Origin: Nocardioides mangrovi
GTDB taxonomy: Bacteria; Actinomycetota; Actinomycetes; Propionibacteriales; Nocardioidaceae
Assembly: GCF_020073815.1 (NCBI RefSeq)
Contig: NZ_JAIQZJ010000012.1
Span: 141,337 to 205,336, forward strand
Direction of reading: 5' to 3'
Length of the DNA: 64,000 nt
This document shows positions 15,334 through 25,716 of this stretch, one piece after another (position 1 is the stretch's first letter; the number at the start of each line of letters is the position of its first letter). The notes beneath the pieces were generated by a model. The model saw only the letters and a program-made list of their open reading frames with translations, was not told where the DNA came from and ran no database searches. The translations under genes were made by a program, and so were the position numbers.

Positions 15334-16914
15334 GTGTCAGACAACCGCATCCCGATCAAGCGCGCGCTGGTCTCCGTCTACGACAAGTCCGGCCTCGAGG
15401 AGCTCGTCCAGGGCCTCCACGACGCCGGCGTCGAGCTGGTCTCCACCGGCGGCTCCGCCGCCCTGATCGCGGGGCTCGGCCTGCCGGTCACCAAGGTGGA
15501 GGACCTCACCGGCTTCCCCGAGTGCCTCGACGGGCGGGTCAAGACCCTGCACCCGCGGGTGCACGCCGGCATCCTCGCCGACCGACGCCTCGACTCCCAC
15601 GTGCAGCAGCTCGCCGACCTCGGCGTCGAGCCGTTCGACCTCGTGGTCTCCAACCTCTACCCGTTCGTCCAGACCGTCGCGTCCGGCGCGACGCCCGACG
15701 AGTGCGTCGAGCAGATCGACATCGGTGGTCCGTCGATGGTCCGCGCGGCCGCCAAGAACCACCCCTCGGTCGCGATCGTCACCTCCCCGGACCGCTACGC
15801 CGACGTGCTCGCCGCGGTCGCCGCCGGCGGCTTCACGATCGCCGAGCGGCAGCGGCTGGCCGCCGAGGCGTTCGTCCACACCGCGACGTACGACGTCGCG
15901 GTCGCGTCCTGGATGGGCAACGTGCTCACCGACACCTCCGACGGCACCGGCTACCCGGCGTGGGCCGGCGCGACCTGGGACAAGGCCGCGACCCTGCGCT
16001 ACGGCGAGAACCCGCACCAGTCGGCCGCGCTCTACCGCCACGGCTACGGCCCGGCCGGGCTCGCGGGCGCCGAGCAGCTGCACGGCAAGGAGATGTCCTA
16101 CAACAACTACGTCGACACCGACGCGGCCCGGCGGGCGGCGTACGACTTCGACGAGCCGGCGGTGGCGATCATCAAGCACGCCAACCCCTGCGGCGTCGCG
16201 GTCGGCGGCGACGTGGCCGACGCCCACCGCAAGGCCCACGCCTGCGACCCGGTCTCGGCGTTCGGCGGCGTGATCGCCGCCAACCGGCCGGTCACCGTCG
16301 AGATGGCCCGGCAGGTGGCCGAGGTCTTCACCGAGGTGATCGTCGCGCCCGGCTACGAGGACGGCGCCGTCGAGGTGCTCCAGGGCAAGAAGAACATCCG
16401 AATCCTCGTCTGCGAGCCGCTCGCCCGCGGCGGCGTCGAGACCCGCCCGATCTCTGGCGGGCTGCTCATGCAGCAGCGGGACGGCGTCGACGCCGAGGGC
16501 GACGACGTCTCGACCTGGACCCTCGCGACGGGCGAGGCCGCCTCGCCCGAGGTGCTCGCCGACCTGGTCTTCGCCTGGACGGCGTGCCGCTCGGCGAAGT
16601 CCAACGCGATCCTGCTCGCCAAGGACGGCGCCTCCGTCGGCGTCGGCATGGGCCAGGTCAACCGGGTCGACTCCTGCAAGCTCGCGGTCGAGCGCGCCAA
16701 CACGCTCGTCGAGGGTGCCGAGCGTGCCCGCGGCGCCGTGGCCGCCTCCGACGCGTTCTTCCCCTTCGAGGACGGCCCGCAGGTGCTGATCGACGCCGGC
16801 GTCGCCGCTATCGTCCAGCCGGGCGGCTCCGTGCGCGACGAGCTCACCATCGAGGCCTGCAAGGCGGCCGGGGTCACGATGTACTTCACCGGCACTCGGC
16901 ACTTCTTCCACTGA
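15334..16914 (+). CDS. purH: Bifunctional AICAR transformylase / IMP cyclohydrolase
   Basis: 526 aa. The N-terminal MGS-fold cyclohydrolase domain (about 1-140) has STGGSAALIAGLG and the VKTLHPRVHAG motif. The transformylase domain has KHANPCG, SAFGGVIAAN and a C-terminal PGGSVRDELTIEACK and GTRHFFH. It performs the last two steps to IMP using 10-formyl-THF. The GTG at 15334 follows the ribosome site caggagag. It is expected to be regulated by the ZTP riboswitch in its leader. Confidence 0.97.
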   Translation: MSDNRIPIKRALVSVYDKSGLEELVQGLHDAGVELVSTGGSAALIAGLGLPVTKVEDLTGFPECLDGRVKTLHPRVHAGILADRRLDSHVQQLADLGVEPFDLVVSNLYPFVQTVASGATPDECVEQIDIGGPSMVRAAAKNHPSVAIVTSPDRYADVLAAVAAGGFTIAERQRLAAEAFVHTATYDVAVASWMGNVLTDTSDGTGYPAWAGATWDKAATLRYGENPHQSAALYRHGYGPAGLAGAEQLHGKEMSYNNYVDTDAARRAAYDFDEPAVAIIKHANPCGVAVGGDVADAHRKAHACDPVSAFGGVIAANRPVTVEMARQVAEVFTEVIVAPGYEDGAVEVLQGKKNIRILVCEPLARGGVETRPISGGLLMQQRDGVDAEGDDVSTWTLATGEAASPEVLADLVFAWTACRSAKSNAILLAKDGASVGVGMGQVNRVDSCKLAVERANTLVEGAERARGAVAASDAFFPFEDGPQVLIDAGVAAIVQPGGSVRDELTIEACKAAGVTMYFTGTRHFFH

Positions 16915-16944
16915 CCGAGGCGACGAGCAGGACAGGATGACCCC

Positions 16945-17790
16945 GTGACCGCACAGAAGCTCGACGGCAGCGCGACGCTCAAGACCATCAAGGCCGACCT
17001 CACCGAGCGGGTGGCGAAGCTCCGCGCCCAGGGGGTCGTGCCGGGCCTCGGCACCGTCCTGGTCGGCGACGACCCGGGCTCGCACTGGTACGTCTCCGCC
17101 AAGCACAAGGACTGCGCCGAGATCGGCATCGCGTCGATCCGGGTCGACCTGCCGGCGACCGCGACCCAGGCCGAGGTGGAGGCGGAGATCGACCGCCTCA
17201 ACGACGACCCGGCGTGCACCGGCTTCATCGTCCAGCAGCCGACCGGGCTCGACGAGTTCGCGCTGCTCTCCCGGGTCGCTCCGGACAAGGACGTCGACGG
17301 CCTGCACCCGACCAACCTCGGCAAGCTGGTCCTCGGCGAGTCCGGCCCGCTGCCGTGCACGCCGATCGGCTGCATCGAGCTGCTCCGGCGGCACGGCGTC
17401 GAGCTCAACGGCGCCGAGGTCGTCGTGGTCGGCCGCGGCATCACCGTCGGCCGGCCGATGGGCCTGCTGCTGACCCGCCGCAGCGAGAACTCCACGGTCA
17501 CGCTCTGCCACACGGGCACCCGCGACCTCGCCGCGCACACCCGCACCGCCGACGTCATCGTCGCGGCGGCGGGCGTGCCCGGCATCATCACCGGCGACAT
17601 GGTCAAGCCCGGCGCCGCCGTGCTCGACGTCGGCGTCTCCCGGGTCGACGGCAAGATCGCCGGCGACGTGGCCGACGACGTCTGGGACGTCGCCGGCTGG
17701 ATCTCGCCCAACCCCGGCGGCGTCGGCCCGATGACCCGGGCCATGCTGCTCTCCAACATCGTGGCCGCGGCCGAGCAGTCGGTGGCGTGA
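16945..17790 (+). CDS. folD: Methylenetetrahydrofolate dehydrogenase / cyclohydrolase
   Basis: 281 aa. It makes 10-formyl-THF from 5,10-methylene-THF, the cofactor for purN and purH just upstream. Visible: YVSAKHKDC (catalytic Tyr and Lys), DKDVDGLHP, the Rossmann motif GRGITVGRPMG (actinobacterial variant of GRSxxVGxP) and the end ISPNPGGVGPMTRAMLL. The usual VQLPLP is VQQPTG here. GTG start; the stop overlaps the next gene by 4 nt. Confidence 0.95.
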   Translation: MTAQKLDGSATLKTIKADLTERVAKLRAQGVVPGLGTVLVGDDPGSHWYVSAKHKDCAEIGIASIRVDLPATATQAEVEAEIDRLNDDPACTGFIVQQPTGLDEFALLSRVAPDKDVDGLHPTNLGKLVLGESGPLPCTPIGCIELLRRHGVELNGAEVVVVGRGITVGRPMGLLLTRRSENSTVTLCHTGTRDLAAHTRTADVIVAAAGVPGIITGDMVKPGAAVLDVGVSRVDGKIAGDVADDVWDVAGWISPNPGGVGPMTRAMLLSNIVAAAEQSVA

Positions 17791-18125
17791 GCGAGGAGCC
17801 CGAGGAGGAGCCGGTCTCGGCCGAACCCCTGGTCGAGGAGGACGGCCAGCGTCGCTATCCCTCGACCATCGGCGGCGCCTTCTACCTCGCGGTGCTCGCC
17901 GTCGTCGCGGTCGGGATCGGCATCGTCACGACCGGGTCGTGGCGGCTCGGGATCCGGTGGTACGCCGGCGCGCTGATCGCGGCCTCCGTGCTCCGCGCGG
18001 TGCTGCCGGCCAAGGACGCCGGCATGCTCGCCGTACGCAAGCGCTGGTGGGACTGCGTCCTGCTGGCCGGGGCCGGGGCCGCACTGCTCTTCCTCGCGGC
18101 CTCCATCCCCGACCAACCCATGTGA
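17787..18125 (+). CDS. DUF3017 family small membrane protein
   Basis: 112 aa. An acidic N-terminus (SEEPEEEPVSAEPLVEEDG) is followed by three transmembrane segments at about 28-47, 53-68 and 86-106. GTG start overlapping the folD stop (GTGA), hence translationally coupled. DUF3017 proteins next to folD are common in actinobacteria; function unknown. Confidence 0.78.
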   Translation: MSEEPEEEPVSAEPLVEEDGQRRYPSTIGGAFYLAVLAVVAVGIGIVTTGSWRLGIRWYAGALIAASVLRAVLPAKDAGMLAVRKRWWDCVLLAGAGAALLFLAASIPDQPM

Positions 18126-18128
18126 CGA

Positions 18129-18163
18129 CGCTGACCCGGCAGAAGCCTTCTGCCGGGTCAGCG
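18129..18163. terminator. Bidirectional terminator palindrome (second copy)
   Basis: A 16-bp perfect stem, CGCTGACCCGGCAGAA with its complement, and a 3-nt loop gcc, between convergent genes (DUF3017 and mdh). It shares the 15-nt stem with the palindrome at 7531-7565. Confidence 0.8.
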
Positions 18164-18184
18164 ATCAGTCGGTGCCGGGTCGGC

Positions 18185-19171
18185 TCAGATGAGGCCGAGC
18201 TCCTTGACGGCGTCGCGCTCGTCGGCGAGCTCCGCGGTCGAGGCGTCGATCTTGCCGCGCGAGAAGTCGTCGATCTCCAGGCCCTGGACGATGGACCAGT
18301 CGCCGTCCTTCGTGGTGACCGGGAAGGACGAGATCAGGCCCTCCGGGACGCCGTAGGAGCCGTCGGAGACGACCGCCATCGAGACCCAGTCGTTCTCGGG
18401 GGAGCCGAGCAGCCAGTCGCGGGCGGCGTCGACGGTCGCCGACGCGGCCGACGCGGCCGAGGACGAGCCACGGGCGTCGATGATCGCGGCGCCACGCTTG
18501 GCGACGGTCGGGATGAAGGTGTCGGCGATCCAGGCCTGGTCGCCGACGACCTCGGCGGCGTTCTTGCCGCCGACCTCGGCGTGGAAGATGTCGGGGTACT
18601 GGGTGGCCGAGTGGTTGCCCCAGATCGTCATCTTCTTGATGTCGGTGACCGCGGCGCCGGTCTTGGCGGCCAGCTGCGAGATCGCGCGGTTGTGGTCGAG
18701 GCGGGTCAGCGCGGAGAAGCGCTCCTGCGGGATGTCGGGCGCGTTGGTCATCGCGATCAGCGCGTTGGTGTTGGCCGGGTTGCCGGTCACGCCGACGCGG
18801 ACGTCGTCGGCGGCGACCTTGTTGAGGGCCTTGCCCTGGGCGGTGAAGATCGCGCCGTTGGCCGAGAGCAGGTCGCCGCGCTCCATGCCCGGGCCGCGCG
18901 GACGGGCGCCGACCAGGAGGGCGAGGTTGACGCCGTCGAAGATGGTCTCCGCGTCGTCGCCGATCTCGACGCCGGCGAGGTTCGGGAACGCGCAGTCGTC
19001 GAGCTCCATGACGACGCCCTCGAGCGCCTTGAGCGCCGGGGTGATCTCGAGGAGCCGCAGCTCGATCGGCCGGTCGCCGAGCAGCGAGCCGCTGGCGAGA
19101 CGGAAGAGCAGGCTGTAGCCGATCTGGCCGGCGGCGCCGGTGACGGCGACCTTCAACGGGGTAGAGCTCAC
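18185..19171 (-). CDS. mdh: Malate dehydrogenase (NAD-dependent)
   Basis: 328 aa. It oxidises malate to oxaloacetate. N-terminal NAD motif VAVTGAAGQIGYSL, NPANTNALIA, LTRLDHNRAISQLA (substrate loop) and WGNHSATQYPD with the catalytic His. This is the LDH-like actinobacterial MDH. The GTG at 19171 is chosen because it gives the family N-terminus and has the ribosome site aaggag 8 nt upstream. Divergent from the lipoprotein at 19260. Confidence 0.96.
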   Translation of the reverse strand: MSSTPLKVAVTGAAGQIGYSLLFRLASGSLLGDRPIELRLLEITPALKALEGVVMELDDCAFPNLAGVEIGDDAETIFDGVNLALLVGARPRGPGMERGDLLSANGAIFTAQGKALNKVAADDVRVGVTGNPANTNALIAMTNAPDIPQERFSALTRLDHNRAISQLAAKTGAAVTDIKKMTIWGNHSATQYPDIFHAEVGGKNAAEVVGDQAWIADTFIPTVAKRGAAIIDARGSSSAASAASATVDAARDWLLGSPENDWVSMAVVSDGSYGVPEGLISSFPVTTKDGDWSIVQGLEIDDFSRGKIDASTAELADERDAVKELGLI

Positions 19172-19246
19172 GACGGGACTCCTTGACACACGTAAGAGGA
19201 AGGTGGGTTTCCGGCTCCCGACGCTAGCAGCGCTCAGGCGCCCTGC

Positions 19247-19252
19247 GATGCT
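19247..19252 (+). promoter_or_regulatory. Possible -10 for leaderless lipoprotein transcript
   Basis: GATGCT (A at 2, T at 6) ends 7 nt before the ATG at 19260. There is no ribosome site upstream, which supports leaderless expression. Confidence 0.35.
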
Positions 19253-19259
19253 GGGGTCC

Positions 19260-19922
19260 ATGAGGAGACGCGCACTCGCCGCCGTCGCGTTCCTCGCCTT
19301 CCTCCCCGGTGCACTGGCCGGTTGCGGCACGGCGTCGGCCCCGAGCCCGCCCGCCGGCGTCGACGAGCTGGTGATCCCGACGCCGAGCCCGGACCCCGGC
19401 GACTTCGTCGCCGGGGTCGACAACCCGTGGTTCCCGCTGCCCCAGGGGCGCACCTGGACCTACGTCGTCGCCGACGTCTCCGGCAGCCACGGGCTGACGG
19501 TCACCGTCGCGGACGGTCCCGAGGTCGACGGCGTCGCCACCACCGCCCGGGTCTCGACGGAGCAGGGGAGGACCGTCACCGACTGGTACGCCCAGGACAC
19601 CGACGGCAACGTCTGGTGGTTCGGCCGCGAGGGCGTCTGGCGGGCCGGAGCCGACGGCGCCGAGGCCGGCGTCGCGATGCTCGCGACGCCGCGCGTGGGC
19701 GACGGCTACCGCACGGCGTACGCCGAGGGCGTCGTCGAGGACCACGCCACGGTGATGAGCCTCGACGAGGACCGGCTCGTCGTCGACGTGCAGCACCCCG
19801 AGCCCGTCGCCGGGTCGACCGAGATCACCTACGAGCGCGGCACCGGACCGGTCGAGGAGAGCAGCACGAGCGGCGCCTACCGCGTGGTCCGGCTGCGGAC
19901 GGCGATCAGCTCGGGGGCCTGA
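19260..19922 (+). CDS. Secreted lipoprotein of unknown function
   Basis: 220 aa. Signal peptide MRRRALAAVAFLAFLPGALAGC with lipobox ALAGC (Cys 22). The mature part is a predicted beta-rich domain with FVAGVDNPWFPLPQGRTWTY and DWYAQDTDGNVWWFGREG, a pattern seen in uncharacterised actinobacterial lipoproteins. No catalytic motif is recognised. Its last 17 nt overlap the end of the convergent aquaporin gene. Confidence 0.75.
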   Translation: MRRRALAAVAFLAFLPGALAGCGTASAPSPPAGVDELVIPTPSPDPGDFVAGVDNPWFPLPQGRTWTYVVADVSGSHGLTVTVADGPEVDGVATTARVSTEQGRTVTDWYAQDTDGNVWWFGREGVWRAGADGAEAGVAMLATPRVGDGYRTAYAEGVVEDHATVMSLDEDRLVVDVQHPEPVAGSTEITYERGTGPVEESSTSGAYRVVRLRTAISSGA

Positions 19923-20931
19923 CCTGGGTGCCGGCGTCGCCGTCCTCCGGGGTCTCGCCCTGCTGGGCCGCCGCCTCGGCGGCCTGCTGGGCCCGCCACT
20001 GCTCGGGCGTCTGGCCGACCGGGTGCCACTGCTGGCCGACCGGGTCCCACTGCCAGCCGTCCTGGACGATCGGCTCCGCGACCGGGGCGGCCGCTGACGC
20101 GGCCGGGGCCGCGACGGCGGTGTCCTGGTTCCACTGCTGCTGGTACTGGTCGGGCGCGGCGTAGCCCGGGACGTGCGCCGCGGTGCGCGGGCGGCTGAAG
20201 CTGATGCCCGAGCCGGCGACCGGCTCGCCGGCGCGGCCGAAGAGCAGCGGGTAGGCGAGGCCGGCGATCGCGGCGCCGATGGTCGGGGCCAGGATGAAGA
20301 GCCACAGCTGGGTGATCGCGTCCGGGCCGGCGAAGAGCGCGGGACCGATGGAGCGGGCCGGGTTGACCGAGGTGCCGGTCGCCGGGATCGCCACGAAGTG
20401 GATGGCGGCCAGGGTGAAGCCGATGGCGAGCGGAGCCAGCGAGGGGTGCTCGTTGCGCTCGTCGGTGACCGCGAGGATCACGGTCACGAACATCGCGGTC
20501 AGCACCAGCTCGAGCAGGAAGGCGGCCCACCAGGCGTAGCCGCTGCCGACGTCACCGAAGGAGTTCTGGCCCATCCCGTTGGTGGCGTCGAAGCCCTCCC
20601 AGCCCTGCATCAGGATGAAGAGGGCGAGTGCGCCGAGGACCGCGCCGACGAGCTGGGCGACCACGTAGAGGCCGACCTCGCGCCACGAGATCCGGCCGCC
20701 CATGGCCGCGCCGACGGAGACGGCGGGGTTGAAGTGGGCGCCGGAGATCCGGCCGAAGGCGTAGGCCATCACCATCACGGCGAGGCCGAAGGTGAGACCG
20801 ACGGTCGTCACCGTGCTGGGGAAGTTCTTCGCCTGACCGGCGTAGATGACCGAGCCGCACCCGAAGAACACCAGGACGAACGTCCCGATGACCTCGGCGG
20901 TCAGCTTCTGCTGGATGGTGGAGTCCGCCAT
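19906..20931 (-). CDS. aqpZ: Aquaporin Z-like channel with long C-terminal tail
   Basis: 341 aa, against about 230 in the family. Residues 1-240 are a six-helix MIP channel with both NPA boxes (HFNPAVS and SVNPARS). The second-half IHFVAIPATGTSVNPARS gives the His and Arg of the water-selective filter, so AqpZ rather than GlpF. The last ~100 residues are Pro/Ala/Gln-rich and contain QDGWQWDPVGQQWHPVG, resembling the short Trp-rich motifs (DUF2510-like) of actinobacterial membrane proteins. Leaderless -10 at 20939-20944. Convergent overlap of 17 nt with the lipoprotein gene. Confidence 0.9.
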   Translation of the reverse strand: MADSTIQQKLTAEVIGTFVLVFFGCGSVIYAGQAKNFPSTVTTVGLTFGLAVMVMAYAFGRISGAHFNPAVSVGAAMGGRISWREVGLYVVAQLVGAVLGALALFILMQGWEGFDATNGMGQNSFGDVGSGYAWWAAFLLELVLTAMFVTVILAVTDERNEHPSLAPLAIGFTLAAIHFVAIPATGTSVNPARSIGPALFAGPDAITQLWLFILAPTIGAAIAGLAYPLLFGRAGEPVAGSGISFSRPRTAAHVPGYAAPDQYQQQWNQDTAVAAPAASAAAPVAEPIVQDGWQWDPVGQQWHPVGQTPEQWRAQQAAEAAAQQGETPEDGDAGTQVRPPS

Positions 20932-20938
20932 GGCCGAC

Positions 20939-20944
20939 AGCCTA
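20939..20944 (-). promoter_or_regulatory. -10 element for leaderless aquaporin transcript
   Basis: On the minus strand TAGGCT ends 7 nt before the ATG, with no ribosome site between. Confidence 0.55.
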
Positions 20945-21033
20945 GGCCACCTGAGCCGGGGACCGCCGTTGCCCGGACCTCGGGCGGGTGCGAGGGTGGA
21001 ACCGCCGACCGCGCCGGACCGCGCGTCAGGTAT

Positions 21034-21045
21034 CTTGACGTCAAG
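21034..21045. promoter_or_regulatory. Palindromic operator candidate upstream of icd
   Basis: Perfect 12-bp palindrome CTTGACGTCAAG in the context tatCTTGACGTCAAGgaa, 39 nt before the icd ATG. It contains a -35-like TTGACG. It is probably a dimeric regulator site; the regulator is not identifiable here. Confidence 0.5.
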
Positions 21046-21084
21046 GAACTTTCCCGCTCTTCCCGATCCAGGAGTCGCCCGGAC

Positions 21085-23269
<2,185 letters not shown>

Positions 23270-23277
<8 letters not shown>

Positions 23278-23773
23278 CGAGGACCTCCAGGAGGGCAGCT
23301 ACCTCCACTGGGAGCAGAAGCCGGTCATCGGTCGCCGGGGCTTGGTCCTGGCGGTCGTGGTGCCGGTCCTGATCGCGGCCGCCGCGTTCGGCGTCGTGAG
23401 CTGGGTGTCCGAGGGCAGCCAGACGCAGGCGACCACCACCCGGGTGCCCACCTCGTCGTGGAAGCCCGGCCAGACCGGCGGCAGCCAGACCATCCGCGGC
23501 CAGCTCTCGCTCGACGCGCAGAAGTGCGTCTACCTCGCCGACGTCGCCGGGCAGCAGGTCTGGACGGTGTGGCCCGCGGGCTACTACGCGCGGATCGACG
23601 CGTCCGGTCGCGTCAGCCTGTACGACGGGGGCGACCACCTGGTCGCCCGTGAGGGCGAGACGGTCCAGGCGAGCGGTCAGCTGACCGACCCCACGCCGTA
23701 CGAAGGACAGGGCTGCGTGCCCTCGACCGGCCAGGTCGCGGTCGTCCAGTCCGACGCCACCAAGGTCGGCTAG
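23270..23773 (+). CDS. Membrane-anchored protein of unknown function downstream of icd
   Basis: 167 aa. Starts at a TTG overlapping the icd stop by 8 nt, the best-placed start in this frame. Short cytoplasmic N-terminus (LHWEQKPVIGRRG), one transmembrane helix at about 24-45, then an extracytoplasmic domain of about 120 aa with two Cys (KCVYL, QGCVP) and several Gly/Val-rich beta-like stretches. No known domain recognised. Ends before a long terminator hairpin. Confidence 0.7.
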
Positions 23774-23797
23774 GCAGCGAGCACCACCACCAACGAC

Positions 23798-23843
23798 GAC
23801 GAGGACCTCGGTCGCCCCCCGTGAGGCGGCCGAGATCCTCGTC
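23798..23843. terminator. Bidirectional terminator hairpin
   Basis: Arms 23798-23816 and 23825-23843 pair over 19 nt with two imperfect positions (gacgagga.ctcgg.cgcc) and an 8-nt loop, between convergent genes. Confidence 0.75.
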
Positions 23844-23888
23844 TCGGTCCCGTCCGGCCCCCCAGGCCGGTCGGAAGTCAGCGCCGGG

Positions 23889-25514
23889 TCACTGGTAGCG
23901 GAAGGTGCCGACCAGGTCCTGGAGCTGGTTGGACATCCGCGAGAGCTCGGCGGCGGCGTCGTGCAGGTGGTCGACGCCCTCGGTGGTCGCGCGGGTCGCC
24001 GAGGCGACCCGGCCGATGCCGGTGGCGATCTCCCCGGACCCGGTCGCGGCGTCGCCGACGTTGCGGTTCATCTCCTGGGTGGTGAGGGTCTGCTCCTCGA
24101 CCGCGGCGGCGATGGTCTGCTGCGAGTCGCTGATCCGGGCGACGACCTCACCGATCCGGGCGATCGCGTCGACCGCGCCGCTCGCGTCGCCCTGGATGGC
24201 CTGGACCCGCTGGGCGATGTCCTCGGTGGCGCGGGCGGTCTCCTGGGCGAGCTCCTTGACCTCGTTGGCGACGACGGCGAAGCCCTTGCCGGCCTCGCCG
24301 GCACGGGCGGCCTCGATGGTCGCGTTGAGGGCGAGCAGGTTGGTCTGCTCGGCGATCGAGGTGATGGTCTTGATGACCGCGCCGATCTCCTCCGAGGAGG
24401 TGCCGAGCTTGGTGACGGTCTCGCCGGTCTCCTCGGCGATCCGGACGGCCTCGGTGGCGACGCCGGCGGCGTCGTGGGCACCGCGGGCGATCTCCTGGAT
24501 CGACGCGCCCATCTCCTGGGAGCCGGCGGCCACCGTCTGCACGTTCTGGGAGACCGTCTCGGCGGAGGAGGTGACGAGGGTCGCCTCGGCCGAGGCCTCC
24601 TTGGCCGAGGTCGCGATGGTGACCGAGGTGACCTCGATCTCCTCGGCGGTCGCGGCGACGGTGATCGCCGACTCGGCCATCGTGGAGACGATCTGGCGCA
24701 GCGAGGCCATGGCGGCGTCGAAGTCGGCGGCCAGGCGGCCGACCTCGTCGCGCTGCTCGATCTCGGGGGAGGCGGTGAGGTCGCCCTCGGCGACCCGCTT
24801 CACGGCGCCACCGACGCGACCCAGCGGCCGGACGATCGACCGTGTGATCACGATGCCGAGCAGGAGCGCGATCGCGAGCGCCGCGAGTCCCACGGCGAGC
24901 ATGGCGATCTTCGCCTGGTTGGCGGCGTCGTCGGCGTGCGCGTCGAGCGCCGTCGTACGCCGCTCCACCGAGTCGGCCAGCCGCTGGGAGCTGTCGAGCA
25001 GATCGTTCCAGGTGCCGGCGAGCGGACCGGAGTTCATGTAGGTGAAGGCGGCCTGCATCTCGGCCGGGCTCGTGGCCTTGCCGAGCTGCTGGGACCACTC
25101 GTCGGTGGCGTCGAAGTAGTTGGACCACTGGGTCTTGATGATGCTGAAGGCCCGCTTCTCGTCCGAGGTGAGGGCGCCCTCGTCGAAGTTCGCGAGGATC
25201 TTCTCCACCGCTGCCTTGTCCTCGAGCAGTCCCGACATGTTGTCGGCGTCGGGCTGGACGGCGGCGGCGCCGTTGGTCTGGGTGGCCTCGGAGAAGATGT
25301 AGCCCTGCCATCCGCTCATGTCGGAGTCGTAGTAGCGCAGCTCCTTGACGTCGTCGCGCATCTGGTCGAGACGGGTCTGGTCGGCCCGGATGCTCATCTG
25401 CTGCTGGGCGGAGTAGAGACCGGTGCCGGCCACCACCGCGACCAGGAGGGCGAGGGCGCCGAAGGCGATGCCGAGCCGGCGGCCGATGGCCAGGTGGTGC
25501 AGGAGGGTGCGCAT
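23889..25514 (-). CDS. Methyl-accepting chemotaxis protein
   Basis: 541 aa. TM1 at about 12-33, a four-helix-bundle-like extracytoplasmic ligand domain at about 34-188, TM2 at about 189-212, a HAMP domain with the RPLGRVGGAVKRVAEGDL start, then the coiled-coil signalling domain. The hairpin tip is recognisable as IAEQTNLLALNATIEAARAGE followed by GKGFAVVANEVKELAQET. It signals through CheA/CheW, not in this window; the response regulator cluster at 1-1482 may be part of the same system. The ATG at 25514 is chosen because it directly precedes the TM1 leader. Confidence 0.95.
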   Translation of the reverse strand: MRTLLHHLAIGRRLGIAFGALALLVAVVAGTGLYSAQQQMSIRADQTRLDQMRDDVKELRYYDSDMSGWQGYIFSEATQTNGAAAVQPDADNMSGLLEDKAAVEKILANFDEGALTSDEKRAFSIIKTQWSNYFDATDEWSQQLGKATSPAEMQAAFTYMNSGPLAGTWNDLLDSSQRLADSVERRTTALDAHADDAANQAKIAMLAVGLAALAIALLLGIVITRSIVRPLGRVGGAVKRVAEGDLTASPEIEQRDEVGRLAADFDAAMASLRQIVSTMAESAITVAATAEEIEVTSVTIATSAKEASAEATLVTSSAETVSQNVQTVAAGSQEMGASIQEIARGAHDAAGVATEAVRIAEETGETVTKLGTSSEEIGAVIKTITSIAEQTNLLALNATIEAARAGEAGKGFAVVANEVKELAQETARATEDIAQRVQAIQGDASGAVDAIARIGEVVARISDSQQTIAAAVEEQTLTTQEMNRNVGDAATGSGEIATGIGRVASATRATTEGVDHLHDAAAELSRMSNQLQDLVGTFRYQ

Positions 25515-25716
25515 GGGGGAGTGAGCCTCGCGTCTTCTGTCGGGGAGCGTTCCCCGGCCCGATCGGCCCCGGAGGGACCCACCTGAGGAAGTTGGCACCG
25601 GGTGCTGCTGGACCGGTCAAGGAATAGGTGCCGTCCGGCCGGTGGTTGCAGACTGTCAGTGCTGCGTACGCCGTCAGCCGTGACCGCCCCCCGACGACCG
25701 GAGAAGGACCTCACCC

